Origin: Paenibacillus timonensis
GTDB taxonomy: Bacteria; Bacillota; Bacilli; Paenibacillales; Paenibacillaceae
Reading direction: 5' to 3'
Assembly (NCBI RefSeq): GCF_009725205.1
Contig: NZ_WNZY01000005.1
Location: forward strand, 214,753-278,752
Length of the DNA: 64,000 bases
A program made the position numbers and the translations under genes. Positions 52,723-62,231 of this stretch are shown here, piece by piece. Below the pieces are notes generated by a model, which did no database searches, was not told where the DNA came from, and was given only the letters and a program-made list of their open reading frames with translations. Numbering within the stretch: the first letter of the stretch is position 1; each line of letters opens with the position of its first letter.

Positions 52723-53799
52723 TTAATTAGGTTTAGCCGAAAACGAATCGAAATGCTTCCGTTTGAAACGCAAAGCAACATTCACTAGCGCTATCAATAC
52801 AGGCACTTCCACAAGCGGCCCGATGACCGCTGCAAATGCAACACCGGAATCAATACCGAAAACGCCGATGGCCACGGCAATGGCTAGTTCGAAATTGTTG
52901 CTCGCCGCCGTGAAAGACAACGAAGTGGCAACGGGGTAAGTCGTACCCGCTTTTTTGGACAGAAAGAACGACAAAAGGAACATGACCACGAAATAAATGA
53001 TCATTGGGATGGCAATGCGAACCACGTCTAAAGGCAGTTTCATCATCAGATCGGCCTTCAATGAGAACATCAGCACAATCGTGAATAATAAGGCAATGAG
53101 GGCTAACGGGCTGATTCTGGGCACAAACTCCTGTTCATATTTCTCCTTTCCTTTCCAGCGAATCCCTACAACCCGAGACAACAGCCCGGCCGCAAACGGA
53201 ATTCCTAGATAAATCAATACGCTGCGAGCAATCTCTCCCATTGACACATCCACTCGGGCGCCTTGAATACCAAACCATTCGGGGAGAACCGTGATAAATA
53301 CGTAAGAGAATACCGAGTAAAACAAAATTTGAAAAATCGAGTTAAACGCGACCAATCCAGCGGTATATTCCGGGTCGCCTTTAGCTAAATCGCTCCATAC
53401 TAGTACCATCGCGATACATCTAGCCAGGCCAATCATGATTAAGCCCACCATATACTCCGGCATGTCACTAAGCAGCAGAATCGCCAAGAGGAACATCAGG
53501 ATTGGTCCGATAACCCAGTTTTGCAGTAAGGAAAGGAGTAACACCTTCCCATCCTTAAAGACGCGGCCCAATTTCTCGTATTTCACCTTAGCCAATGGAG
53601 GATACATCATGACGATCAGCCCGATGGCGATCGGGATCGAGGTTGTTCCCACTTGCAAGCGAGAAAGATACTCAGAAAAACTCGGTACAAATCTTCCAAG
53701 CAGAAGCCCCATGGCCATCGAAGCAAATATCCATATCGTCAAGTATCGATCAAGAAAAGATAATCTTCGTGTTTGTTTGCCTGACAAACTTCTCACCAT
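52723..53799 (-). CDS. acr3: Arsenite efflux permease, Acr3 type
   Basis: 358 residues with ten predicted membrane helices. The essential Cys lies in [23 protein letters not shown], and a second signature is [21 protein letters not shown]. It exports As(III) using the proton motive force. It lies 18 bp after arsR. The alternative GTG one codon later is also possible as a start, given AAGG just upstream. Confidence 0.96.
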   Translation of the reverse strand: MVRSLSGKQTRRLSFLDRYLTIWIFASMAMGLLLGRFVPSFSEYLSRLQVGTTSIPIAIGLIVMMYPPLAKVKYEKLGRVFKDGKVLLLSLLQNWVIGPILMFLLAILLLSDMPEYMVGLIMIGLARCIAMVLVWSDLAKGDPEYTAGLVAFNSIFQILFYSVFSYVFITVLPEWFGIQGARVDVSMGEIARSVLIYLGIPFAAGLLSRVVGIRWKGKEKYEQEFVPRISPLALIALLFTIVLMFSLKADLMMKLPLDVVRIAIPMIIYFVVMFLLSFFLSKKAGTTYPVATSLSFTAASNNFELAIAVAIGVFGIDSGVAFAAVIGPLVEVPVLIALVNVALRFKRKHFDSFSAKPN

Positions 53800-53817
53800 C
53801 CTTGTATCATTGGTAAA

Positions 53818-54156
53818 CTAATCATCGCAAGAGGATGCCGATTCACAATCCAATAACTGCTTCACCTTCGACGCCTGGGATGGCAGGTGCTTAAGCAGTT
53901 CTTCGACGTACGGCTTCTCCGTTAATCTTAGGGAGTAGTAGGTCCACTTTCCGCGGCGAACTTCCGTGACCAATCCTCCTGCCTTCATTTTTCGCAAATG
54001 TTGGCTGACGCTGGGCTGCGACATTTGAATTAAATCAACTATATTACAGACGCAAAGCTCACGTTCCTTCAGAAATGCCATAATCGTTAGTCTAGTTTTA
54101 TCGCCAAGCAACTTAAATGTCTCGGCCATATCATCGATCGTTTGATCCGCATCCAC
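53818..54156 (-). CDS. arsR: ArsR-family As(III)-responsive repressor
   Basis: 112 residues with a winged helix and the metalloid site ELCVCNIVD (Cys-Val-Cys) on the helix. The recognition helix is SQPSVSQHLRKMKAGGLVTEVRRGKWTYY. The frame is open to 54195, but the GTG at 54156 has AGGAGGT 9 bases upstream and gives the usual MDADQTIDDMAETFKLLGDKTRL start. Three further Cys/Asp residues lie at the C-terminus. It is the first gene of arsR-acr3-arsC-araC-AKR. Confidence 0.94.
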   Translation of the reverse strand: MDADQTIDDMAETFKLLGDKTRLTIMAFLKERELCVCNIVDLIQMSQPSVSQHLRKMKAGGLVTEVRRGKWTYYSLRLTEKPYVEELLKHLPSQASKVKQLLDCESASSCDD

Positions 54157-54389
54157 TAGAATGCACCTCCTCTTATTCATGTTGATGATCCTCATTCAAT
54201 CTTAATCGAATATAATTATATAATCAATTGCTTATTTGTTTAGTATCACAAAATTTTATTTGCATTTTGCAAGTTAACGGAGTATAACTATAACAAGGCA
54301 GGATTTGGATAAACAAAGCGACAATGTCTTTACAAAGGTATGAATGTCGTTATTGTTTGATCAACCTCCCCGTCCATACGGATAGTCAT

Positions 54390-54401
54390 GTAAAATTTTA
54401 C
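54390..54401. promoter_or_regulatory. Palindrome in the arsR/arsM divergent region
   Basis: GTAAAATTTTAC, a perfect 12-bp palindrome about 45 bp before the small Cys protein gene. The 278-bp region also contains a minus-strand TATAAT within TATAATTATA (54211-54220) near arsR. The exact ArsR site could not be fixed by eye. Confidence 0.3.
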
Positions 54402-54434
54402 TTGCAAACATCAAATTAGAAGTGAGGGATGACC

Positions 54435-54623
54435 GTGTTGAGTGAAGTGTATACTGCTGAAGTGTTAATGAAATTACAAGCGTCAGAGCTCCAAAGGATA
54501 AATCGCGAAGCCTGGATGTGGATTACACCAAAACCACCGAAGAAGCGCTTGATCGCTCGAATCACCGAATCTTTTCATCTTCGTCCGGTACCAACCGATT
54601 CTTGCTGTACCGTTTGCTGCTAG
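54435..54623 (+). CDS. Small protein ending in CC-x2-CC, upstream of arsM
   Basis: About 62 residues; unknown family. The likely start is the GTG at 54435, with GTGAGGG 6 bases upstream; an ATG two codons earlier abuts that site. The N-terminal part looks helical (EVYTAEVLMKLQASELQRIN), then comes REAWMWITPKPPKKR. The C-terminus is DSCCTVCC, four cysteines in six residues, suited to binding As(III) or another soft metal. It lies 21 bp before arsM and almost surely shares its transcript. A metallochaperone or arsenite scavenger role is an inference. Confidence 0.65.
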   Translation: MLSEVYTAEVLMKLQASELQRINREAWMWITPKPPKKRLIARITESFHLRPVPTDSCCTVCC

Positions 54624-54644
54624 TTAACCTAAGGAGGAATAACA

Positions 54645-55466
54645 ATGACCAAATTAACCCATGACGAAATCCGTCAAAACGTCCGCCAGCGTTATCGGCA
54701 AGTTGCGGTTCAGCAAGTATCCGAGCCCAGCACCACTGAATCGAGCTGCTGTTCTCCGAATACCGCCGGCTGTTGTAGTACCCCTACCGATTTCAAAGAT
54801 ATCTCGGCCAGTTTGGGTTATTCCGGCGAGGAATTAAACGCCGTACCCGATGGCGCCAATTTAGGTCTTGGTTGCGGAAATCCACAAGCGATCGCTCAAC
54901 TAACTCCGGGAGAGGTCGTCCTTGATTTGGGGAGCGGCGGTGGTTTCGATTGTTTTCTCGCCTCGCGGCAAGTCGGAGAGTCGGGAAAGGTCATCGGTGT
55001 GGATATGACACCGGAAATGGTAAGCCGCGCCCGCCAAAACGCGCTTAAAGGCGGGTTTGCGAATGTGGACTTCCGGTTAGGCGAAATTGAAAACTTACCG
55101 GTTGCCGATCAAACCGTCAATGTGATCATCTCCAACTGCGTCATTAACCTCTCCCCCGACAAAGAACAGGTCTTCCGGGAAGCCTATCGGGTGCTGCTCC
55201 CTGGCGGGCGTCTCGCCATCTCGGATGTCGTTACGACAGCGGAACTACCTCCCGAGATCAAGAATGATCTTGAAGATCTGTATGCCGGGTGTATATCCGG
55301 CGCTTCCTCAATCCCGGAACTGGAGAAGATGCTAGTCCAATGCGGCTTCACCAACATCAGCATCCAACCAAAGGACGATTCAAAAACCTTCATCAAAAAA
55401 TGGGTGCCTGGGGTGAAACTTGAGGATTATCTCATCTCCGCGGTCATTCAAGCTGTTAAAGCGTAG
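54645..55466 (+). CDS. arsM: Arsenite S-adenosylmethionine methyltransferase
   Basis: 273 residues. The SAM-binding motif is VLDLGSGGGFDCFLA near residue 97. The conserved As(III)-binding cysteines are in LGLGCGNPQ, IISNCVINLS and YAGCISGAS. An additional N-terminal stretch has CC pairs (SSCCSPNTAGCCS). It methylates arsenite to mono- to trimethylated species. AAGGAGG precedes the ATG. It is divergent from the arsR operon and ends at a strong terminator. Confidence 0.96.
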   Translation: MTKLTHDEIRQNVRQRYRQVAVQQVSEPSTTESSCCSPNTAGCCSTPTDFKDISASLGYSGEELNAVPDGANLGLGCGNPQAIAQLTPGEVVLDLGSGGGFDCFLASRQVGESGKVIGVDMTPEMVSRARQNALKGGFANVDFRLGEIENLPVADQTVNVIISNCVINLSPDKEQVFREAYRVLLPGGRLAISDVVTTAELPPEIKNDLEDLYAGCISGASSIPELEKMLVQCGFTNISIQPKDDSKTFIKKWVPGVKLEDYLISAVIQAVKA

Positions 55467-55497
55467 GGACGATACAAGCTACGATTCACTATAAAAG

Positions 55498-55538
55498 AGC
55501 GCAGCGACTCCTTAGGATCAACGAGCCGCTGCGCTTTC
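55498..55538. terminator. Terminator of the arsM transcript
   Basis: Stem AGCGCAGCG/CGCTGCGCT with a 20-base loop, ending in TTTC. It lies between convergent genes. Confidence 0.8.
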
Positions 55539-55557
55539 GACTTATTGGGTTTTCCGG

Positions 55558-56121
55558 TTATAGGGCACCTACAGGTACCTGTACCTTTTGATACATTGTG
55601 CTTAAAGTGGCCATCGTTGAAGCCGGAGCAGGTTCAAGCGGATAATATCCCTTCTTCGCCATCCATTGCCACACATCGTAAGCGTGGTGGGAACTCATGC
55701 AAAAGGCATGCTCCAGAAAGCTGCGGATCTCCGGGTGGCTCATTTCCATCGCTGCCCATGCATATTCACGTCCTGCTCGTTTCAATGTCAGCAAATAGGC
55801 CGTGGCGATTTCCCGGTCATTAAATTGCTGAACCTCCGTTCTTGGCATCACCGGAACGGGGGGCGTCGGCGCGCTCGTAAATGACTGCAGCACCGGCGTC
55901 AAATCGGGGATCGGAAGCCGTTCGGTAGCTCCCTCCATTTTGCTCAAAAACTCGACCTTCATATTGTAGTCTTGAATGTGCAGAGGAAAATGCCGCTGCA
56001 AGATCGATTTGAGCTCCGGATCTTGGACCTGATTCATAAAACAGGACATGTTCGTAATGGAATTGACACAGCTTAAAGTCAACTCGTTTAAATCTTGCGC
56101 TTCATGTGCAGCCAATTGCAT
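55558..56121 (-). CDS. CotF-type spore coat protein
   Basis: 187 residues. The helical CotF-like ferritin-type fold is suggested by LNELTLSCVNSITNMSCFMNQVQDPELKSILQRH and a second helical half (REIATAYLLTLKRAGREYAWAAMEMSHPEIRSFLEHAF, VWQWMAKKGYYPLEP). The YYPLEPA ending is common in the family. The ATG at 56121 follows AAGGAGG. It is divergent from another CotF-type gene. Confidence 0.8.
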   Translation of the reverse strand: MQLAAHEAQDLNELTLSCVNSITNMSCFMNQVQDPELKSILQRHFPLHIQDYNMKVEFLSKMEGATERLPIPDLTPVLQSFTSAPTPPVPVMPRTEVQQFNDREIATAYLLTLKRAGREYAWAAMEMSHPEIRSFLEHAFCMSSHHAYDVWQWMAKKGYYPLEPAPASTMATLSTMYQKVQVPVGAL

Positions 56122-56317
56122 GTCAATGTACCCTCCTTGGATATGATCGATCAAACACCTTTAGCGTGCACTCCACTACGTTTCCTATGCAAATTCCGCG
56201 GCTGTGAATCAGTCCCAACACACACAAATTTAAATACGCCAGATTTTACAGGGACAATTACCCATTTTTCATCCAGGCGAATATAATGAATTAATTCTAA
56301 CCCTGGAGTGTGAAATT

Positions 56318-56803
56318 GTGGATAGTACGATGAATCATGATCACTTAGCCTGGCATGAAACGATGGAACTTCACGAACTAGTTGCTTTTCAATCCACGCA
56401 TTTGGCGGTTTTCAAGAAGAAACTACTCACCATTCAAGAACCAGCCCTCAAAGCGCTTTACGTCGAAACGATCAAAGCGCTGGAGCAAAATTTACGCGAT
56501 TTGTTGAAATTTTATCCAATGGCTCCGCCCATGGCTCGCAACACGTCGCCGGACATGGCAGCAGTGGAAGCTGCCACGCTGCTTGGTTTTCTGAAAACGG
56601 CCGTGCGTAACTATGCAATCGCCATTACGGAAACCGCCACGCCTCAGCTTCGCGATACGTTCCAGAAACAGCTGCTCGGCGCGATCGCACTGCATGCCAA
56701 AGTGTTCCACTATATGCACCATCACGGTTATTACCCTGCCTACCACCTGGAACAACTGCTCGCGAACGATGTTAAAATGGCCAACAATGCATTAAATCTG
56801 TAA
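56318..56803 (+). CDS. CotF-type spore coat protein
   Basis: 161 residues starting at GTG after CTGGAGTG. Sequence parts typical of the family: WHETMELHELVAFQSTHLAVFKKKL, DLLKFYPMAP and a tail YMHHHGYYPAYHLEQLL. It is His-rich near both ends. It is homologous in plan to the gene at 55558-56121; the 196-bp gap between the two should hold two sporulation promoters, but none could be assigned with certainty. Confidence 0.8.
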   Translation: MDSTMNHDHLAWHETMELHELVAFQSTHLAVFKKKLLTIQEPALKALYVETIKALEQNLRDLLKFYPMAPPMARNTSPDMAAVEAATLLGFLKTAVRNYAIAITETATPQLRDTFQKQLLGAIALHAKVFHYMHHHGYYPAYHLEQLLANDVKMANNALNL

Positions 56804-56809
56804 TAATGC

Positions 56810-56836
56810 AAAAGCCCCGTATTAGCGGGGCTTTCG
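56810..56836. terminator. Terminator between cotF-type gene and hydrolase gene
   Basis: Stem AAAGCCCCG/CGGGGCTTT with a 6-base loop. It lies between convergent genes. Confidence 0.88.
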
Positions 56837-56871
56837 TTGTTGCTTCCGTTAGACTGCTCCATTCTTAAAGG

Positions 56872-59019
56872 TTATACCAAGTTCCAGAACATCACAGTAT
56901 TCGCTACGGTAATCATGGTGAACAGCATCGTATTCAAGAAGGAAGCCAACCACACATTGTTTGTCTTCTCATAGACCTTACGTGCATAGACTGCTGCTAA
57001 AGCAAGGCACGGGATCAAAGCGAAGAGCAAAATGCTGTTTAGTGCTTGTGCCGGATAGAGGGAAGTTCCCGTCATGAAGTCCTTCCCGTATTGAGCGATC
57101 AACCACAGAACCAGACCGCCTACATTCAGGAGGATTGCGAGGGCATAACCCCCTTTACGATCTCTTGTGTTCGCATTCAACGCTACCGCATTTACGAAAT
57201 AGTAGATAAGGAAGAATGGCATGTAACGCAGCGCCGTTATCATGAATTCGCCTTGGAACGTACGGACTGCAAACGTCCAAATCCGGAAGTCCGTCCCGAA
57301 CATCGCCTGAATACCAAACAGAATCAGGTAGGCAACAACTACGGTCACAACGGCGGTGCATAAGCTTGATAGAATCGTAACCGGCGTCCGGCTGATTCCA
57401 TACTGCTCGAATCTTGTACCCGCCTGTTTTTTATTGAAGTAATAGAAGCCAATCGTCACGAATGCCATGATCAACGCAGAGGCTAGCGCCCAATATCCAA
57501 CCTGATTCGTTGTCGGTTCGTTAAAGATTTTGCTTAAAGTGAGAATATGTTTCGCGTTCGCAAACAGCATCCACATAAGTAAGGATACCATTGTTAGCAC
57601 GGCGCCCCCGAATCCGAGGTTACGCATCGCGCTGGATTTCTCCGGTTCCGATTTCTTTGAACCTGACAGAACAAAGCCAACTGCAGAGGTGACGATGCCG
57701 GCTGCCAGAAGCACGATAGAAATCACGGAAAGCGTATCAAGTCCCCCTGCTTGCTTATCCATCAAGGTTGGATACAGAATCGCCGGAATTAGCGAGCAGA
57801 AAACGATAGAAATCCAGAATGCGGTCTTTTGCCACGTCGTCGTTGGTGCAGCTACCGCTTCCAAACGTTCAATAACGGACTTGTTGAAGAAAGGCAGCTT
57901 AATCAATAAAGAGATGAACGGAACAATAAAGAGGAAGAAGCCGATCATCGCAATGAAATTGCAAGCTTCCTTCAGCCACCAGATTTGATGTCCGGAACCA
58001 AGGTCCACATTTTTCTGATTGGGTGAAGTCACGCCGTCAAACGCATGAGCATAAAAATCAATCAAATGCGAAGTCGTTGTGGTTGAAAAGTGATTCCAAG
58101 GATGCGTTTGATTAGGTGTGAAAATAATCCGTTCGCCGGTTTGCGATTGGCGTAAAACCGTGTCTTTATCCTTTAGCTCGCCGGAGTCAGCCGTGAAAAA
58201 CTTAGCTTCCATTGCCGAGGCATCATCCGCTGCAAGACCCAGGAATGCACGCCCGGAAGCCGTTTCTACGAAGTCTTTATGTGTAACCGTTCCTTTCACT
58301 TTTTTCTCTTTGGCGCTTTTCTCCTCATCTGATTTGTTGAAGAAGAATTCATCATAATGACCCGCAATCATCCCAACCGTCCGGTCACCAAACGCAGCTT
58401 GAAATTGATCCTGCGGGGCCACGGCCGAAGCATAGGAGAAATCGGAACCAACGGAAATCCCGGTGTAAATCATTCGGTATCCGGTTTGCAACGAGGTCAT
58501 CTCATCCATATACAAGGCGATAAACGAGGAGAAGCCCCCCATCGAATGACCGCTTACGGCAATGTAAGCATTCCCTTTGTCGTCCTTCTTCGTGTATTCT
58601 TGCCCGTAAATAAACTTCGCCGCGTCAAATTGAGAGTAAATCCAGAAGGTGGAGAACTGTTCTCCTACTTTGATATCCCCGCTCCATCGCGAATCCCCAT
58701 GATCGTACATGTCGAGAGCGAGTACGATGTACCCTCGTCTGGACATTTCGATCGCAGGCGCATCCTGCATCTCCTTGGAGTTTAAGTACCCGTGGGTAGT
58801 GATAATCACCGGCCGGGGGTCCTCCGCTCCCGCCCCTTCCGGCATGTACAACAACCCGCTAAGCGTACCATGGTCCGCTTGGAACTTGATTTTCTTCACA
58901 TCCACCGAGTAGAAAGAGGTATTCAACATGCCGGCGAACAGGCTGCCGAGAAGGACGAGCACTAGGGATAAGACCAAGAGTCCTTGCGGCTTTTTGAGTA
59001 TTGCGATACTTTTTCTCAT
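56872..59019 (-). CDS. Large membrane-bound alpha/beta hydrolase
   Basis: 715 residues. Residues about 13-33 form a membrane helix, 45-345 an extracellular alpha/beta-hydrolase domain and 355-715 about ten membrane helices. The nucleophile elbow is AVSGHSMGGFSS near residue 162, and early motifs include VIITTHGYLNSKE and ALDMYDHGDS. A C-terminal His candidate is in NQTHPWNHFS. It follows dhaKL by 32 bp, so it is probably in the glycerol operon. Hydrolysis of a glyceryl ester outside the cell, feeding glycerol to GldA/DhaKL, is a reasonable guess. No family name was recognised. Confidence 0.82.
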   Translation of the reverse strand: MRKSIAILKKPQGLLVLSLVLVLLGSLFAGMLNTSFYSVDVKKIKFQADHGTLSGLLYMPEGAGAEDPRPVIITTHGYLNSKEMQDAPAIEMSRRGYIVLALDMYDHGDSRWSGDIKVGEQFSTFWIYSQFDAAKFIYGQEYTKKDDKGNAYIAVSGHSMGGFSSFIALYMDEMTSLQTGYRMIYTGISVGSDFSYASAVAPQDQFQAAFGDRTVGMIAGHYDEFFFNKSDEEKSAKEKKVKGTVTHKDFVETASGRAFLGLAADDASAMEAKFFTADSGELKDKDTVLRQSQTGERIIFTPNQTHPWNHFSTTTTSHLIDFYAHAFDGVTSPNQKNVDLGSGHQIWWLKEACNFIAMIGFFLFIVPFISLLIKLPFFNKSVIERLEAVAAPTTTWQKTAFWISIVFCSLIPAILYPTLMDKQAGGLDTLSVISIVLLAAGIVTSAVGFVLSGSKKSEPEKSSAMRNLGFGGAVLTMVSLLMWMLFANAKHILTLSKIFNEPTTNQVGYWALASALIMAFVTIGFYYFNKKQAGTRFEQYGISRTPVTILSSLCTAVVTVVVAYLILFGIQAMFGTDFRIWTFAVRTFQGEFMITALRYMPFFLIYYFVNAVALNANTRDRKGGYALAILLNVGGLVLWLIAQYGKDFMTGTSLYPAQALNSILLFALIPCLALAAVYARKVYEKTNNVWLASFLNTMLFTMITVANTVMFWNLV

Positions 59020-59051
59020 TTATTCGTCCCCTTAAGTATGAAATTAGACTC

Positions 59052-60812
59052 CTACTTCATCTCATTCGATAATGCTGTAAAAATAACCCCTAAAGCATAA
59101 GCCCCTGCATCCGGATAACCCAAGCTCCTTTCGCCTACTGTTCCTGCACGTCCCATCCGGGCAACGATTTGCTCCGTCGCTTTTGCACCTTCAACGGCTG
59201 CCTCGGCTCCTTTGGTGAAAGCTGTTAGGAAATGATCTCCACTCTCCGCGCATTGCAACCAGGCATTCGCACATGGAACAAGCGCATCAATCAGTGTCTT
59301 ATCCCCAACAACGGCCCCCCGTCCAAAAGATCGTTCTCCCGTGGACTGAATACCTCTCACCGCCGCTTGCAGCATCTCCGCAAAATCAACGACACTAAGT
59401 TCTTCTTTACCTTCGACCGCCTTGCTTGCCGCACGGAATGCAGAACCCCAAATCGGTCCAGAGGCACCCCCGCAATATTCCATGATGACGAGCGAACAGG
59501 CGTTCAAGAAACTCGCAATGGTTAACTCCGGCTGGGTTACGATGCTCCCCCATTCCCGTCTCAGCTGTTTAAATCCCTTCGCCACGCTCATTCCAAAATC
59601 GCCATCCCCGGCGTGGGCATCCAGTTCACAGAAAGGAATCTCATTCTGGATGATCACCTCACCCATCTGATGAACCAAATAGATCATATTTGGCAAATTA
59701 ACCTGATTACCCGTAATTTGAGCCCACTCCTCATGAACTTCAACAACAAAGGAAGCGGTTTCATTCTGAGATGCCGTGTCGTCTGCTACAGGATACTCGG
59801 GTCTTCGCTCATGTCCAGTTACTTTAAAAGCTGGCGCGTCGCTCTCCTTGGATAACAGCTCCTTTAGTTCCTCGTCGAGTTTCATCACCGAGACGGATAG
59901 ACCTGCCATATCAATACTTGTCATAAAGTTCCCGACAAAGGTTCGGTATAGCTTGACGTTTCGCTTCGCCAGCTCTTTAGTAACCGCTAAATTAAACAGA
60001 TATTGCTCATGAAGCGGGGTTCCCCCGAATCCATTCACTAGGACAGCCACTTCAGCGGCATCATCAGGCGAGATCGCCAAGTCCTTCAATAAGGACGCTA
60101 CCATCCGTTCCGCCAATTGATCGGCCGAGAGAACTCGCTCCCGCTTGATACCCGGTTCGCCGTGAATGCCTACGCCATACTCCATCTCATCTTCCGCCAC
60201 CTCAAAAGTTGGCGTACCTTTGGCTGGAACCGTACAGGAGGTTAAGGCAAAGCCAAGGCTGCGGACATTCGCGATCGCTTTTTCCGCAACCGCTTTGACT
60301 TGCTCCAGTTCCCGGCCTTCCTCAGCGGCGGCGCCAGCGATCTTGTGCACCAATACCGTTCCGGCTACTCCGCGGCGTCCGACCGTGTAGAGGCTATCCT
60401 CAACGGCAATGTCATCGTCAACACGGACGTAATCAACTTTAATTCCATCCTCACTTGCCAAGTAGGCAGCGTTCTTGAAATTCATCATATCGCCGCTGTA
60501 ATTTTTAATAATAAGCAAGGTGCCTTTGTTCCCTGCCGTTTCCTTTATCGCTTGATAGACCTGAATTTGGGAAGGGGAGGCAAACACATCGCCGCACACG
60601 GCCGCGTCCAGCATACCCTTTCCGATAAAACCGGCATGGGCGGGCTCGTGACCGCTGCCCCCCCCACTGATCAGAGCCACTTTATTGGGATTGATTTGTT
60701 TCTTCTTCATGACCTTGTACTTGCTTACGAATTCAAGTTCTGGATGTGCCAGGATCAGTCCCTGACACATCTCCATAACCAAGTCTTCCGGCTTGTTGAT
60801 GATTTTCTTCAT
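59052..60812 (-). CDS. ATP-dependent dihydroxyacetone kinase (fused DhaK-DhaL)
   Basis: 586 residues. The DhaK domain (about 1-330) has SGGGSGHEPAHAGFIGKGMLDAAVCGDVFASP and the His that binds the substrate covalently in YGVGIHGEPG. The DhaL domain (about 380-586) has the Mg-ATP Asp residues in DAHAGDGDFGMSV and GGASGPIWGSAF. The fusion marks the ATP-dependent type found in eukaryotes and some bacteria rather than the PTS-dependent DhaKLM system. It overlaps gldA by 4 bp. Confidence 0.93.
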   Translation of the reverse strand: MKKIINKPEDLVMEMCQGLILAHPELEFVSKYKVMKKKQINPNKVALISGGGSGHEPAHAGFIGKGMLDAAVCGDVFASPSQIQVYQAIKETAGNKGTLLIIKNYSGDMMNFKNAAYLASEDGIKVDYVRVDDDIAVEDSLYTVGRRGVAGTVLVHKIAGAAAEEGRELEQVKAVAEKAIANVRSLGFALTSCTVPAKGTPTFEVAEDEMEYGVGIHGEPGIKRERVLSADQLAERMVASLLKDLAISPDDAAEVAVLVNGFGGTPLHEQYLFNLAVTKELAKRNVKLYRTFVGNFMTSIDMAGLSVSVMKLDEELKELLSKESDAPAFKVTGHERRPEYPVADDTASQNETASFVVEVHEEWAQITGNQVNLPNMIYLVHQMGEVIIQNEIPFCELDAHAGDGDFGMSVAKGFKQLRREWGSIVTQPELTIASFLNACSLVIMEYCGGASGPIWGSAFRAASKAVEGKEELSVVDFAEMLQAAVRGIQSTGERSFGRGAVVGDKTLIDALVPCANAWLQCAESGDHFLTAFTKGAEAAVEGAKATEQIVARMGRAGTVGERSLGYPDAGAYALGVIFTALSNEMK

Positions 60813-61951
60813 TTACTTGCCTCCCGTCTCGCTTTATATTCACGTCCGATCCGATCGGCGGTAGCTATCGCGGCGGCCACACCCTCTACCGTAACAGGGA
60901 ACGGCATCGCGTGGATGGACTCTTCAGGAATGCACGCTTTTTCGGCAACGGCTAGCAGCTCTTCTCTCGTGATGGAATCAACTCCAATATCCTCAAAGCA
61001 AACCGGTAAACCCACTTCCAAGCAGAAATCTAGCACCTGATGAAGTTCTTCCGTAGGAGCGTTTTCCAAGACCAATTGAGCAATGGTTCCGAAAGCAACC
61101 TTTTCCCCATGATAATAATGGTGCGTCCCTTCTAGAAGGGTCAGACCGTCATGAATCGCGTGTGCACCGCCTAACCCAGCGCTTTCAAAGCCGAGACCGG
61201 ACAATAGAATATTCGTCTCGATGATATTTTCCAATGCAGAAGTGACCATGTTTGCATCGCAGGCGGCTTTGGCCTTGGCACCGTCCTTTAGCAGCATCTC
61301 ATAACAGAGCTTAGCAAGAGCGAGCGCTGCATTTGTTCCTTTGGCAGGTCCGCATTCGCCTTCTCGATAACCACATGGCAACCCGGCGTTTACGTTGGAG
61401 TAAGAACTGGCTGTCGCTCTAGCTTCAAAATAGGTCGAAAGTGCATCTCCCATGCCTGATACAAGAAAACGTGTTGGAGCATTTGCTATGACCGTCGTAT
61501 CGATGATCACGACGCTTGGGCTTTGCTTAAAATAGGCATAATCATCGAAAGCGCCTTCAGGAGTATACAGCACCGCAGAATGGCTCGTCGGAGCATCCGT
61601 CGCCGCAATCGTTGGGCAAATAATCAGCGCTTCCCCTTGAGCTACACATTTAGCGGCGTCAATCGCCTTGCCTCCCCCGAGACCAATGGTCGAAGTACAC
61701 CCTTGTTCCTTGGCAATTTGCTGCAGCCGGGCGACTTCCTGGCGTGAGCATTCTCCCATAAAACCGCTTTCAACAAAAGTGATTCCAAATTTCTTGACGG
61801 TTGCATCCAACTTATCCTTAACCCGCTTTACGTCATCTGGATGTCCAATCAACAAGGCTGATGGACCGAAGGACTTCACGAAATACCCTAGATTTAAGAG
61901 CTCATCTTCCCCTTGAACATATTTCGTTGGGCAAATAAATGCTTTTCTCAT
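60809..61951 (-). CDS. gldA: Glycerol dehydrogenase (GldA-type)
   Basis: 380-residue NAD-dependent, zinc-containing alcohol dehydrogenase of the group III family. NAD-binding segment is TIGLGGGKAIDAAK; zinc ligands are Asp in SGMGDALSTYFEA, His in GGAHAIHDGL and His in YYHGEKVAFG. It oxidises glycerol to dihydroxyacetone, which the next gene product phosphorylates. AAGGGAGG precedes the ATG. It is the first gene of gldA-dhaKL-hydrolase. Confidence 0.93.
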   Translation of the reverse strand: MRKAFICPTKYVQGEDELLNLGYFVKSFGPSALLIGHPDDVKRVKDKLDATVKKFGITFVESGFMGECSRQEVARLQQIAKEQGCTSTIGLGGGKAIDAAKCVAQGEALIICPTIAATDAPTSHSAVLYTPEGAFDDYAYFKQSPSVVIIDTTVIANAPTRFLVSGMGDALSTYFEARATASSYSNVNAGLPCGYREGECGPAKGTNAALALAKLCYEMLLKDGAKAKAACDANMVTSALENIIETNILLSGLGFESAGLGGAHAIHDGLTLLEGTHHYYHGEKVAFGTIAQLVLENAPTEELHQVLDFCLEVGLPVCFEDIGVDSITREELLAVAEKACIPEESIHAMPFPVTVEGVAAAIATADRIGREYKARREASK

Positions 61952-61986
61952 CTCTTATTACCTCCCTTGAAGATTAGATACTGATG

Positions 61987-62004
61987 ACTATATCCCAACT
62001 ATAT
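61987..62004. promoter_or_regulatory. Direct repeat in the gldA/pocR-type divergent region
   Basis: Two copies of ACTATAT (61987-61993 and 61998-62004) repeat with an 11-bp period, one helical turn. AraC-type regulators often use direct repeats, so this is a candidate site for the divergent regulator. The 280-bp region otherwise shows no clear terminator or riboswitch. Confidence 0.3.
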
Positions 62005-62231
62005 AGCACCCTTTCCCTCGATACAGTGGAATTTCATAGCAAATAATTATAACTTTCGATCGTAATTTGTTGCACTTTATGAATCAGATGGTATCCTTTT
62101 GTCCTTCTCCTTATCATCAAAATACTATTCATCAACAGCTTATAGTCCATTTATGTGATCATTGTTATAATAGGTTTCAAGAACTACTCGAACCCTTTCG
62201 CTGTTCGGTAAGCGAATCAACTGGAGGCGAT

